From Oscillibacter sp. (GTDB lineage Bacteria > Bacillota > Clostridia > Oscillospirales > Oscillospiraceae), in assembly GCA_022791135.1 (NCBI GenBank), contig JAAVYM010000072.1, positions 1 to 64,000 on the forward strand: DNA of 64,000 nucleotides, given 5' to 3'. Below, piece after piece: positions 19,920-29,705 of the stretch; the first letter of the stretch is position 1; every line of letters begins with the position of its first letter. The notes under the pieces were generated by a model that worked only from the letters and a program-made list of their open reading frames with translations, was not told the origin of the DNA and searched no databases. Both the position numbers and the translations under genes were made by a program.

Positions 19920-21150
19920 GGATCTGTCCTTCTCCCCCAAACAGCTGCGGGTTCTGACCTGGTGGCAGAACCCGCGCTGGGAGGCCGTCATCTGTGACGG
20001 GGCCGTGCGGAGCGGAAAAACCTTCGCCATGGGGCTGTCCTTTTTCCTGTGGGCACAGGCGCGGTTTGACAAAAAACAGTTCGGGCTTTGCGGAAAGACC
20101 ATCGTGTCGCTGCGGCGCAACCTGCTGGCGGAGCTGGCCCCCTATCTCCGGCGGCTGGGCATGTCCCTGCGGGAGCGGAGAGGGGAAAACCTGCTGGAGG
20201 TCCGCTTCCGGGGACACACAAACCGCTTTTTGCTCTTCGGCGGGCGGGATGAGTCCAGCGCGGCCTTGATTCAAGGAAGCACCCTGGCGGGGGTGCTCCT
20301 GGACGAGGCCGCGCTGATGCCCCGGTCCTTCGTCGAGCAGGCTGTGGCCCGGTGCAGCGTGGAGGGAAGCAAGCTCTGGTTTAACTGTAATCCGGATGGG
20401 CCGGGTCACTGGTTCTATCAGGAATGGATTCTACAGGCCTGGAAGCGGCGGGCGCTGCGGCTTCACTTCATCATGGAGGACAATCCCGTTCTCACCGGCA
20501 AAATCCGGGAGCGTTACCGGCGGAACTACTCCGGCGTGTTCTACCGGCGGTTCGTATTGGGGGAATGGGTGGGAGCCGAGGGGCTGATCTACGACTTCTT
20601 CGACGCCGGGAGGGACGCCGCCGGGGTCCCCGAGGGGCCTTGGGAGGCCTGGAGAATCTCGGCGGACTATGGAACGGTGAATCCCGCGTCTTTCGGGCTG
20701 TGGGGAATGCAGGGCGGGGTCTGGTACCGGGTGGAGGAATTCTACTACGACTCGAAAAGGGCCGGGCGGCAAAGAACCGACGCGGAGTACGCTGGGGACC
20801 TGGAACAGCTGGCCGGAGGGAGGGACATCCAGCGGGTAATCGTCGACCCGTCGGCCGCCAGCTTCATCGAAACGCTGCGGCGCAGAGGCTTCCCGGTGGT
20901 CAAGGCCAACAACCATGTAAACGACGGCATCCGCGTGACCGCCGACCTGCTCCGGGAGGGCAGCATCATAATCTGCAAAACCTGCCAGGACTGTTTGCGG
21001 GAAATTTCCCAATACCGCTGGGAGCCGGGGCGGGACACCCCCCGGAAACGGGATGACCACGCTATGGACGACATGCGGTATTTCGCCATGGACTTGGCCG
21101 GGGACCGGGGCGACGGGTTCAGCGTTTTGTCTGTGGAACGGGCAATTTGA
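19909..21150 (+). CDS. Phage terminase large subunit (XtmB-like)
   Basis: Walker A GAVRSGKT; Walker B GVLLDEAA; nuclease residues ISADYGT and DDHAMDDMRYF. Confidence 0.95.
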   Translation: MASKDLSFSPKQLRVLTWWQNPRWEAVICDGAVRSGKTFAMGLSFFLWAQARFDKKQFGLCGKTIVSLRRNLLAELAPYLRRLGMSLRERRGENLLEVRFRGHTNRFLLFGGRDESSAALIQGSTLAGVLLDEAALMPRSFVEQAVARCSVEGSKLWFNCNPDGPGHWFYQEWILQAWKRRALRLHFIMEDNPVLTGKIRERYRRNYSGVFYRRFVLGEWVGAEGLIYDFFDAGRDAAGVPEGPWEAWRISADYGTVNPASFGLWGMQGGVWYRVEEFYYDSKRAGRQRTDAEYAGDLEQLAGGRDIQRVIVDPSAASFIETLRRRGFPVVKANNHVNDGIRVTADLLREGSIIICKTCQDCLREISQYRWEPGRDTPRKRDDHAMDDMRYFAMDLAGDRGDGFSVLSVERAI

Positions 21151-21172
21151 TTTATGAGGGGGAAATGACGTT

Positions 21173-22351
21173 TTGAAATGGCTGAAAAAACGGGAGGCAG
21201 AGACGGCGGAACCGGCGGCTGTGCAGCTGCGCAGCTGGGAAAGGCACCCGTTCGGGCCGCTGGGGGAATACGTGCCGCTGCGCGGCGGCGAGGCGCGGCT
21301 CTACCGGGCCGTTCGGGAAGCCGTGCCTGTGGTGGACGCGGCGGTTTACAAGCTGATCCGTATGTGCGGCGGCCTGTCTGTCCGCTGCGACGACCCCGGG
21401 GCGGAACGGGCGCTGTCTGAATTTTTGCGGACAGTGCCGGCGGGGCGGGGACAGGTGGGGCTGAACGCCTTTTTGGACTGCTATCTCGACTCCCTGCTGA
21501 CCTGCGGAAGGGCCGTGGGCGAAATCGTGCCGGGTATCCGGTTCCGGGAGATCGCCGCTTTGCTCTGCGGCAGGGTGGAGGACATCGAAATCCGGGAGGG
21601 CGCCAGCCCCCTGGACTTCACCATCTGGGGTCCCGGCGAGGGCGGGCAGATGGAGGCTCTGCCTTATCAGGATCTGCTCCTCTTCACGCCCCTGAACCCC
21701 GAGGCGGAAAACCCCTACGGCGTGTCCTTGCTGCGCTCCCTACCCTTTATGGCGGATATTCTGATGAAAATTTACCACACTGTGGGGGTTAACTGGGAGC
21801 GCTGCGGCAATGTGCGCTTCGCCGTCACCTGCCAGGGCGGCGAGGGTGCCGCTCAAAGAGGTCAGGCCCTGGCCGGGGAATGGTCCCGGGCTATGCGGGA
21901 AACCCGGGGCGGCTCTGTCCGGGACTTCGTCGCCGCGGGGGACGTGAACATCCGGGTCATCGGCGCGGACGCGCCCATTATGGACAGCCAGGTCCCGGTA
22001 CGGCAGATCCTGGAGCAGATCGTCTCCAAGACCGGCATCCCACCCTTTATGCTGGGGCTGAGCTGGAGTTCTACGGAGAGGATGAGTTCCCAGCAGGCGG
22101 ATATGCTCACCACCGAAATTACCGCCCTGCGGCGGACCCTTACGCCGGTGGTGGAACGGATTTGCCGGCTGTGGCTGCGGATGCAGGGGGCCGCCTGCGG
22201 ATTCGAGGTGGTCTGGGACGACATCAACCTCCAAGACGAGGTGGAGGAGGCCAAGGCCGGCCTCTATCGGGAACAGACCAGAAAGCTGCGGATTGAAAAC
22301 GACGCCGAAGAGGCAAAAAGCGCCCTCCCTGCGGGGGACAAAAAACATTAG
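21173..22351 (+). CDS. Phage portal protein (TTG start)
   Basis: Position after terminase; GIPPFMLGLSWSSTERMSSQQADML; only in-frame start is TTG at 21173. Confidence 0.85.
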   Translation: MKWLKKREAETAEPAAVQLRSWERHPFGPLGEYVPLRGGEARLYRAVREAVPVVDAAVYKLIRMCGGLSVRCDDPGAERALSEFLRTVPAGRGQVGLNAFLDCYLDSLLTCGRAVGEIVPGIRFREIAALLCGRVEDIEIREGASPLDFTIWGPGEGGQMEALPYQDLLLFTPLNPEAENPYGVSLLRSLPFMADILMKIYHTVGVNWERCGNVRFAVTCQGGEGAAQRGQALAGEWSRAMRETRGGSVRDFVAAGDVNIRVIGADAPIMDSQVPVRQILEQIVSKTGIPPFMLGLSWSSTERMSSQQADMLTTEITALRRTLTPVVERICRLWLRMQGAACGFEVVWDDINLQDEVEEAKAGLYREQTRKLRIENDAEEAKSALPAGDKKH

Positions 22352-22360
22352 GGGGTTTAT

Positions 22361-23224
22361 ATGGAGGATTGGAAGGGTCTGGAGATCACGGAGGCCGACC
22401 TGGCGCTGATCAACCGGTTTTCAAAAACCGAACTGCAGGCTGAACAGGTTTACGTGTTTGCCCTGCGGCTGTGTGACAACGAGGTGGACCGGGACTTCGA
22501 GCGCTTCGACGCTCAGGCGCTGGAACGGCTGGGGGAGCTGTTGGTGGGCAAGAGCGGCATCTTTGACCACCAGTGGAGCGCCCTGGGCCAGACGGCCAGA
22601 ATCTATCGGACCGAAATCGTGGAGGAACCCGCCGTGCGCACCGAGGCCGGCGACAGCTACCGGTGGCTCAAGGGCTGGGCTTACTTGCTGCGGACCGAGA
22701 AGAACGGCGATTTGATCGCCGAAATCGAGGGCGGCATCAAAAAAGAGGTCAGCGTCGGTTGCAGCGCGGCGCGGAGCGTATGCTCCATCTGCGGCGCGGA
22801 AAACGGCGGCTGCGCCCATGTGCGGGGACAGGTCTATGACGGGAGGCTGTGCTTCGCGGAGCTGAAGGATGTGACGGACGCTTATGAGTGGTCCTTCGTG
22901 GCCGTGCCGGCCCAGAGGCGGGCGGGTATTCTTAAGCACTTCGCCCAGGAACGGAACGGTGATGACGGCCTGCGCAAGGAGGCCGCCCTGGGGCGGAAGT
23001 ACCTTCGGGAACTGCGACAGGAGGTGGCCCGGCTGGCAATGCTGGCCGATGACGCCCTGGACGGGGCTATCTTCGCCCAGGCCGCGCAGCGGCTGGAGGA
23101 GCCGGAGCTGCTGGAGCTGAAAAAGGCTTACGAAATCAGGGCGGCCAGGCGGTTCCCTGCGGCGGTGCAGCTGAGGCGGCAGAACACGGGGCCGGCGGAG
23201 GATGCGTCTGCATTTTTGGTTTGA
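22361..23224 (+). CDS. Prohead protease/scaffold-like protein with Cys-rich insertion (XkdF position)
   Basis: DNEVDRDFERF, GIFDHQWS (His), KKEVSVGCS (Ser), YEWSFVAVPAQR; CSICGAENGGCAH insertion. Confidence 0.75.
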   Translation: MEDWKGLEITEADLALINRFSKTELQAEQVYVFALRLCDNEVDRDFERFDAQALERLGELLVGKSGIFDHQWSALGQTARIYRTEIVEEPAVRTEAGDSYRWLKGWAYLLRTEKNGDLIAEIEGGIKKEVSVGCSAARSVCSICGAENGGCAHVRGQVYDGRLCFAELKDVTDAYEWSFVAVPAQRRAGILKHFAQERNGDDGLRKEAALGRKYLRELRQEVARLAMLADDALDGAIFAQAAQRLEEPELLELKKAYEIRAARRFPAAVQLRRQNTGPAEDASAFLV

Positions 23225-23249
23225 GCGGAATTATAAGGAGGAAAGACTT

Positions 23250-24287
23250 ATGAGCTATCATTTTGAGAACGTGCGGCTGGAAAAGGGCATGTACGGCCAG
23301 AGCGGGAAGAGCTTCACCCGGACGCTGGAGGAGCTGGACCCCAGCGAGCGCTATCGCGGGACTCCCTTGGAGGGACTGGATGCTTTTCAGCGGCAGCTGA
23401 AGCGCTTCGACATCCACGTCAAGGGCGCGGACAGCGACCAGGTGGAGAAGTTCTTCCACACCACCGAGTCCTCGGTGCTGTTTCCCGAGTTTGTGTCCCG
23501 GGTGGTGCGCCAGGGTCTGGAGGAGGAGGGCATCCTGCCCCATATCACCGCCACTGTCACCAAGTTCGATGGGATGGATTACCGCTCCATCGCCGCCAAT
23601 CCCACCGAGGACGACAAGAAGCTTTTGCCGGTGGAGGAGGGCAAGGCCATCCCGGAAACCGTGCTGAAAACCCAAGAGAACCTGGTCAAGCTCCACAAGC
23701 GGGGCAGAATGCTGGTGGCCTCCTATGAGGCCGTCCGCTTCCAGCGGCTGGACCTCTTTTCCGTCACGCTGCGCCAGATCGGCGCGTACATCGGCAAAAT
23801 GCACTTGCAGGACGCGGTCAAGGTGCTGCTGGAAGGCGACGGCAACCAGAATCCCGCCGAAGCCGCCAGCGTCAGCGGCGAGCTGACCTATGACGCGCTG
23901 CTGGAGTTCTGGAGCGGGTTTGACCCCTATACCATGAACACACTTCTCGTGGGCGGCGACACCATGCTGAAGCTGCTGCGGCTCAAGGAACTTCAAAACC
24001 CCCTGACCGGGCTGAACTTCCAGGGCACCGGCACGCTGTCCACGCCTCTGGGCGCCAAGCTGCTGCGCACCAGCGCCATGCCTGCGGGCACCCTCATCGG
24101 CCTCGACCGGAACTACGCCCTGGAACAGGTCCTCAGCGGCGACGTGCTGGTGGAATACGACAAGCTCATCGACCGGCAGCTGGAACGGGCGGCTATCACG
24201 TCCATTTCCGGCTTTGCCAAGCTCTTCACCGGCGCGTCCCGGGCTTTGAAGCTCACCTCTGCCAGCGGCGGGACGGACGAGACCTGA
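23250..24287 (+). CDS. Major capsid protein (XkdG position)
   Basis: 345-aa protein after protease; RBS aaggagg; DGMDYRSIAANPTEDDKKLLPVEEGKAIPE. Confidence 0.8.
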   Translation: MSYHFENVRLEKGMYGQSGKSFTRTLEELDPSERYRGTPLEGLDAFQRQLKRFDIHVKGADSDQVEKFFHTTESSVLFPEFVSRVVRQGLEEEGILPHITATVTKFDGMDYRSIAANPTEDDKKLLPVEEGKAIPETVLKTQENLVKLHKRGRMLVASYEAVRFQRLDLFSVTLRQIGAYIGKMHLQDAVKVLLEGDGNQNPAEAASVSGELTYDALLEFWSGFDPYTMNTLLVGGDTMLKLLRLKELQNPLTGLNFQGTGTLSTPLGAKLLRTSAMPAGTLIGLDRNYALEQVLSGDVLVEYDKLIDRQLERAAITSISGFAKLFTGASRALKLTSASGGTDET

Positions 24288-24300
24288 GAGGAGCGGCGGC

Positions 24301-24660
24301 GTGAGGGAGCGGATTTTGGAGCTGGCCCTGGCTGCGGCAGGGGGCGGGGAGGCGGAGCGGGTTTTGCTGGAACCCCTCTGCGCCGCCGCAGAGCTGGCCT
24401 GGCAGGGCCGTCTGCGCAGGGGCGTTTCCCTGGGGGATTGCGGCGAGGCACTGGCCTGCGCCGCCGCCTTCACGGCGGCAGCAGATCTGGCGGCAGGCGA
24501 GGGCGGAAGCGTCTCCTTCTCCGCCGGGGATATCTCCGTCAAGGCCCCCGGCGGCCAGGAGCGGGCCGCTGCTGCGGCGGAACTCCGCCGGGCCGCAGAG
24601 CGGCTGATGGAACCCTATGTGCGCGCCACGGACCTCTGGGCAAAGGGGGTCCGGGGATGA
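24301..24660 (+). CDS. Head-tail connector-like protein (GTG start; XkdH position)
   Basis: Small Ala-rich helical ORF; positional. Confidence 0.5.
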   Translation: MRERILELALAAAGGGEAERVLLEPLCAAAELAWQGRLRRGVSLGDCGEALACAAAFTAAADLAAGEGGSVSFSAGDISVKAPGGQERAAAAAELRRAAERLMEPYVRATDLWAKGVRG

Positions 24661-24974
24661 CGCGCTGGGTGGAGGAAATCCTGCGCCGCTATGGCCAGGA
24701 GGCCGAGGTGGTGCGCCGGGAGGGGGAGACGGAGCGCGTCCGGGCCTTTTTGCAGCCTATCCGGGAGCGGGACGAGGCCGTGCCCGAAACCGCCGCCATC
24801 GGCTGGCTGGACGGACGGCTGTGGCTCTATCTGGGGCGGGCCGCCGTGAAGAGCGGGGATACGGTACTTTGGAATGGGCGGCGCTTCCGGGTGCGGAGCG
24901 GGCGGCCCCACTACATCGGGCAGGCGCTCTGCCACTGGCGGGCCGTGCTGGAACGGGCAAGGGAGACGGAATGA
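24657..24974 (+). CDS. Head closure/stopper-like protein (XkdI position)
   Basis: ATGA overlap with previous gene; KSGDTVLWNGRRFRVRSGRPHYIG. Confidence 0.55.
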   Translation: MTRWVEEILRRYGQEAEVVRREGETERVRAFLQPIRERDEAVPETAAIGWLDGRLWLYLGRAAVKSGDTVLWNGRRFRVRSGRPHYIGQALCHWRAVLERARETE

Positions 24975-25474
24975 AGGAACTGAGGCAGATTCGCGACGCG
25001 GTCATCGGCGCGCTCCGGGACGGGGGATTGGAGGCCGAGGCCGCCTTCCCCGCCAAGTGGGCCGACGAGCGGAAAATCCCGCTGGCCACGGTGGCCGTGG
25101 GCGCTATGGAGGGAAAGCATATCGGCTTTTGCGGCTATCTGGGCCAGCGGCAGGAGGAATCCGGACAGGTCCGGGAGGTCTACGGCAAGCGCCTGGAGGG
25201 CGTGATCACGGTGGATATCCGGGCCGGGCGGGCCGCTGTCTGCGAGGGCGGCGGCGAAACCGCCTCGGCAGTGCTGCTGGGCGGACTGCCGGAGGGCATC
25301 CGGCCTGGAGAACTGAGCTGGGAGGCCCTGACCTGGGAGAAGGAGACCGGGCTGTTCCTTCGGAGGGGAAAGCTGCGGTGTGAGGCACTGTTCCTGGCGG
25401 AGGCCGGGGAGGAAGGCGAAACCTTCCTGGATTTTATTTTGAAAGGGGTCATGCAACATGAGCGAAATCCATGA
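24971..25474 (+). CDS. Tail terminator/completion-like protein (XkdJ position)
   Basis: MKELRQIRDAVIGALRDGGLEAEAAFPAKWADERKIPLATVAVG; positional. Confidence 0.5.
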   Translation: MKELRQIRDAVIGALRDGGLEAEAAFPAKWADERKIPLATVAVGAMEGKHIGFCGYLGQRQEESGQVREVYGKRLEGVITVDIRAGRAAVCEGGGETASAVLLGGLPEGIRPGELSWEALTWEKETGLFLRRGKLRCEALFLAEAGEEGETFLDFILKGVMQHERNP

Positions 25475-26513
25475 GCGGCCGGGGGTATACTCGGTCTATG
25501 ACACGTCCTCGGTGGTGTCCGGCGGACGGGCGGCCCGGGCAATCGGGGTGGCTGCCAAGGCGGCAAAGGGCAGCGTTGGCACTCCGGTGACGGTGACCGG
25601 CTACGCCGCCGGGGCAGCGGCCTTTGGCGAGGACGCCGCCTCCGGCATGGCCGCAATCCTGCGGCTGTTGTTCGCCAACGGCGCATCCAAGGTGACGGCG
25701 GTGCGCGTGGCGGACACGGGCGGCGTGGAGGACTATCAAAACGCCTTCGCCGCCCTGGGAAAGGAGGATGTGCAGGTGCTGGTCTGCGACAGCGGCGAGG
25801 CCGATGTGCAAAAGGCCCTGCGGACTGCCGTGGAGGACGCCTCCGCCCTCCGGCATGAGCGGATCGCCGTTGTGGGATGCAGCGGCGCGGACGTGGAGGA
25901 TCTGGTGGCCCGGGCGGCGGAACTGAACAGCGAACGCATAGTGCTGGTGGGCCCCGACGCCCTGGACAGCGGCGGGAAGACCCTCTCCGGCGTCTTTGCC
26001 GCCGCAGCGGTGGCGGCCCTGGCCGCAGGCGGGGACCCGGCGATCCCCCTGAACGGCGGCGAGGTGAGGGGCCTGGGCGGCTTGGCTCAGAACTATGACG
26101 ACGGCGACATCGACCGGCTCGTCCGGGGCGGCGTCACCCCCTTGGAGTGCGTGGGCGGCGTGGTGTCCCCCGTGCGGGGCATCACAACCCGGACCACCAC
26201 CGGCGGCACCGCCGACGCTACCTGGCGGGAACTGACCACCATTTTAATCGTGGACGACGTGATCCCAGCTGTGCGCAACGCAATCCGGAGCAAATTCGCC
26301 CGGAGCAAAAACAATGCCAGAAGCCGCGCCGCAATCCGCTCTCAGGTTATCGTGGAGCTGGAGAAGAAGCGGGCGGCAGAGGTCATCGACGGCTATGACG
26401 GCGTGAGCGTGGCTCCCTCTGAGGAGGACCCCACCGTGTGCCTGGTGGAGTTCGGCTTCTCCGTGGCCCATGGGCTGAACCAGGTGCGGCTGACCGTACA
26501 CATTGAAATTTGA
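25458..26513 (+). CDS. Contractile tail sheath protein (XkdK-like)
   Basis: MSEIHERPGVYSVYDTSSVVSGG...RTTTGGTADATWRELTTILIVDDVIPAVRNAIRSKF. Confidence 0.85.
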   Translation: MSEIHERPGVYSVYDTSSVVSGGRAARAIGVAAKAAKGSVGTPVTVTGYAAGAAAFGEDAASGMAAILRLLFANGASKVTAVRVADTGGVEDYQNAFAALGKEDVQVLVCDSGEADVQKALRTAVEDASALRHERIAVVGCSGADVEDLVARAAELNSERIVLVGPDALDSGGKTLSGVFAAAAVAALAAGGDPAIPLNGGEVRGLGGLAQNYDDGDIDRLVRGGVTPLECVGGVVSPVRGITTRTTTGGTADATWRELTTILIVDDVIPAVRNAIRSKFARSKNNARSRAAIRSQVIVELEKKRAAEVIDGYDGVSVAPSEEDPTVCLVEFGFSVAHGLNQVRLTVHIEI

Positions 26514-26533
26514 GAAAGGGACGGTGAGATGCA

Positions 26534-26917
26534 ATGAACGGTTTTCCCACCAGCTCGGACATCTATCTGGAGATGGACGGCAAAAAGGTGGCGGTGGTGC
26601 AGAGCTACACCGCCAAAGCCTCTAAGACCTCCCAGAGCGTGGAAGCCTTCGGCGAGAGCGAGCCGGTGGCCACGATCGAGGGGCAAAAACGCTATACCCT
26701 GGAACTGACCAGGCTCTATGCCACGGACAGCGCCGTATCCGATGGGATCAACTTTTACGACCTGGCCGACTTTTCCCTGGTCATCTGCAAGCCGGACCGG
26801 CGAATCATCTACAGCGGCTGCCAGTGGAGCGGCATCCAGGAGGATGGACAGCTCAACGCTATGGTGGCGGAAAAGGTCACTGTGGTGGCGGCTAAGCGAA
26901 TCGAAACCTCCGTATGA
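26534..26917 (+). CDS. Tail tube protein (XkdM-like)
   Basis: FPTSSDIYLEMDGKKVAVVQSYTAKASKTSQSVEAFGESEPVATIEGQKRYTLELTRLY. Confidence 0.85.
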   Translation: MNGFPTSSDIYLEMDGKKVAVVQSYTAKASKTSQSVEAFGESEPVATIEGQKRYTLELTRLYATDSAVSDGINFYDLADFSLVICKPDRRIIYSGCQWSGIQEDGQLNAMVAEKVTVVAAKRIETSV

Positions 26918-27222
26918 GAACCATGGATGAGCTGCGGCCCCTGAGCGCAGGGCGGCTGCTGGAGCTGTGGCGGGCCTGCCGGGAAATCGAGGACCCGCTG
27001 GAGCGGGTCTTGCAGTGCAACGGCGAAATTTTGGCGGAGTGCTGCCACTTCCAGGGAGAGCCGGTCTACGCCGGCAGCAGCGAAGCCTTGAGCGATCTCA
27101 CTGGGCGCGAGATGGAGGAGCTTCTGCGGCGGCTGGCGGAGGGCCAGCCGCCCCGGGGCGGCGAGCCGGAGGAAAATCCGGTATTTGATTTGGCGCGCTT
27201 CGCGGCGCTGCGGGGGGAGTGA
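26914..27222 (+). CDS. Tail assembly chaperone-like protein (XkdN position)
   Basis: ATGA overlap with tube gene; positional. Confidence 0.45.
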   Translation: MRTMDELRPLSAGRLLELWRACREIEDPLERVLQCNGEILAECCHFQGEPVYAGSSEALSDLTGREMEELLRRLAEGQPPRGGEPEENPVFDLARFAALRGE

Positions 27223-27227
27223 CAGGC

Positions 27228-28106
27228 ATGGACTATCCGGGATGGGAGCTGAAGCGGCAGCGGGCCGCGCTGGCGGCGCTGCTGCTGGGCGGCGGGGCGG
27301 CAGAGGGGGACACGGGTCCCCAGGGTCCGGTACAGCGGAGTCCGGCAGAGGACTCTGCCCAGGCGGTGCGGAAAACCGGCATGGGACAGGCTGCCGTTTG
27401 GGACCAAGAGAGGGTCCCAGAGGAGGGGACGGGTCCCCGGATGGTGGCCCACCGCGCCGGGGGGGATTCTAGCCACCGTAGAGATACAAGGCTGCCGCCG
27501 AGCGCCTGGGAGGAAATTCTGGGCGCGGAGGCTGCGGCGGAGGTCCTGGAGCGCAAGAGCTGGGGCGCGGAGTTCCCTGAACCAGCAGGAGGCGGCAGGG
27601 ACGGGCAAGGTGCGGCAGGTAAATTCCCCGGCAGAGGGAGCCGTGCGCCGGAGGCGGGCCGGAGCGGCTCCGGCAGGGGCGGCGGACAGGCCGCAGGCGA
27701 CGCTGCGGCGGGACGGCGGGCGGAAAGAGAACTGGATGACGTTCTTCTTGCGCGAGCGGCCGGAGAGGCAATGGCCGGGGAAACCATTGCCGGAGCATCT
27801 GTGGGCGGGGAGGCGGCCTTCGCCCGGGCTTTCCACGGCGGGGAGGCCGCCGGGAAAAACAATAACGCCGCCGCCAGGGACCCGCTGCGGGCGGCGCAGT
27901 TTCGCAGCAGCAGCGGGAAAGCGGTACAAGCGCCGGGGCAGGACGGGCTGCCGGTCTTCCAGAGTCTGGAACTGACCGGAGGGACTGGACCCTGGAGTGC
28001 AGGCCGCTACGCCGGGGAAGCAAAGACCGAGGACGGCGCAAGAGCGCTGTCCAGAGCGGTCCAGCGGGATGCCAGGCGTTATGACGGCGGCTTTACGATA
28101 TATTGA
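27228..28106 (+). CDS. Gly/Ala/Arg-rich protein in the tape-measure slot
   Basis: 292-aa MDYPGWELKRQRAALAALLLGGGAAEG...ALSRAVQRDARRYDGGFTIY; lies between XkdN and XkdP positions. Confidence 0.6.
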   Translation: MDYPGWELKRQRAALAALLLGGGAAEGDTGPQGPVQRSPAEDSAQAVRKTGMGQAAVWDQERVPEEGTGPRMVAHRAGGDSSHRRDTRLPPSAWEEILGAEAAAEVLERKSWGAEFPEPAGGGRDGQGAAGKFPGRGSRAPEAGRSGSGRGGGQAAGDAAAGRRAERELDDVLLARAAGEAMAGETIAGASVGGEAAFARAFHGGEAAGKNNNAAARDPLRAAQFRSSSGKAVQAPGQDGLPVFQSLELTGGTGPWSAGRYAGEAKTEDGARALSRAVQRDARRYDGGFTIY

Positions 28107-28163
28107 TGGATTCGCCCGCCGGAGCGGCGCTCCGGCGGGCGGGTCAAGAAGGGGGGATCGGGC

Positions 28164-28742
28164 GTGCGGCTGACGCCTATGCGGTTTAAGGATTTTACGT
28201 GGCCTCACAACCCGGAGGTTTATACGGTGGAGCACCGGCGGCGGATCGCCGTTCACCAGGTGCCCTTTGGGCGGTGCGTTATGCAGGAGCTGGGCGGCTC
28301 CTACCGGGTGCTGAAGGGGGAGGGCACTTTCGTGGGGGCGGACGCCTATACGCAGTTCCGGCGGCTGGCCGGGGTCTTTCAGGAGGATGGGGCGGGATTA
28401 CTGGTTCACCCGGTCTGGCCGGCTGAACGGGCCTATTTCGCCTCGCTGGAGATGGTGGAGGAGCCGCTGCCGGATTTCGTGCGCTACCGCTTTGAGTTCT
28501 GGGAGGACTGGAGCGGCTATAACGACGGATGGGCGGAGATTCCGGCGGAGAACGGCGACGGCTCCGGCGGGACTGCCGCCGGAGCCGGGCAGACGGAACG
28601 GGCGCACACCGTCCGGAAAGGGGACACCCTCTGGGGAATTGCCAAGCAGTACGGCGTGGAGCTGGCCGAGCTGCTCCGGGCGAACCCCGGAATCAAAAAT
28701 CCAAATCTCATTTATCCCGGAGAGGCGGTGCGGATTCCATGA
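28164..28742 (+). CDS. LysM-domain tail protein (XkdP/gpX-like; GTG start)
   Basis: C-terminal LysM: HTVRKGDTLWGIAKQYGVELAELLRANPGIKNPNLIYPGEAVRIP. Confidence 0.85.
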   Translation: MRLTPMRFKDFTWPHNPEVYTVEHRRRIAVHQVPFGRCVMQELGGSYRVLKGEGTFVGADAYTQFRRLAGVFQEDGAGLLVHPVWPAERAYFASLEMVEEPLPDFVRYRFEFWEDWSGYNDGWAEIPAENGDGSGGTAAGAGQTERAHTVRKGDTLWGIAKQYGVELAELLRANPGIKNPNLIYPGEAVRIP

Positions 28743-29680
28743 CGGGCCGGATTTACACAGCGGACCATCAGGTCTATGAGCTGCCGGCGCTGCTGAGCTG
28801 GCAGATTACGCACACGGGCACCGTGCCCTGCGACAGCTTCTCCGTCTCCTTCCTCTACCGGAGGGAAATGGCCCCGGCGCTGCGCATGGCTGCGGGCTTC
28901 ACCGCGGCGGAAAACGGGGCGGTGATGCTCCGGGGCATCGTGGACGAATACACCGTGGAGCTGGACGGCGGCGGTCTGACCGCCTCCATCACCGGGCGGG
29001 GCTACGCCGCCCGGCTGCTGGACAACGAGTCCCGGCCCGTCACCTATCAGGCCGCCACGCTGACGGAAATCTTAAGCAACCACGCCGAACCTTATGGCCT
29101 AACCTGCCGGGCGGCGTCCGAAATCCGGGCCAGCTCCGCCTACACCGTGGCGGCGGGCGCCAGCCAGTGGAAGGCCGTGGAGGGTTTTTGCCGGACCTAT
29201 GGGGGCTTCTCTCCCCGGTTCAGCCGGGAGGGGGAGCTGCTGGCCAGGCCGGAAACCCCCGGGCGAACCCTCTCCCTGGGCGAGAAGGACCCGGTGCTGC
29301 GCTGCGTCCTGCGGGAGGACTACTATGGCGTGGTGACGGAGGCCCTGGTCATCGACAAGACCCGCAACCGCTCCTTCTCCGTGAAAAACCAGGACAGGAT
29401 CCGCCGGGGCGGTCAGTGCCGCCGGGTGGTCTACACGCCGGGCCAGAGCACCTGGGCCGCTATGCGTTACACGGGGGAATACCAAATTCAGCGCTCCCAG
29501 GAGGACGCCTGGACTGTGGAAATCACACTGCCCGGGAGCTTTCTGGCCTTTCCGGGGGACCGCGCGGCCCTCCGGCTGGATCGGATGGGACTGGACGGTA
29601 CCTTTCGGGTGGCGGAGGCTGAGAACCGATTTGACGGACAAAACGGAGCCACGGCGGCTCTGACGCTGAAGCCCCTTTGA
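28739..29680 (+). CDS. Baseplate hub protein (XkdQ/gpD-like)
   Basis: 313-aa; MTGRIYTADHQVYELPALLSWQITHTGTVPCDSFSVSF; ATGA overlap with LysM gene. Confidence 0.75.
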   Translation: MTGRIYTADHQVYELPALLSWQITHTGTVPCDSFSVSFLYRREMAPALRMAAGFTAAENGAVMLRGIVDEYTVELDGGGLTASITGRGYAARLLDNESRPVTYQAATLTEILSNHAEPYGLTCRAASEIRASSAYTVAAGASQWKAVEGFCRTYGGFSPRFSREGELLARPETPGRTLSLGEKDPVLRCVLREDYYGVVTEALVIDKTRNRSFSVKNQDRIRRGGQCRRVVYTPGQSTWAAMRYTGEYQIQRSQEDAWTVEITLPGSFLAFPGDRAALRLDRMGLDGTFRVAEAENRFDGQNGATAALTLKPL

Positions 29681-29705
29681 ATGCGGGGAAATGGAGGAAA
29701 TATCA

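Noticed and set aside
27228-28106. Treating the 292-aa ORF as a proven tape-measure protein
   Set aside because: Only positional support; sequence lacks typical long helical or TM-rich character.
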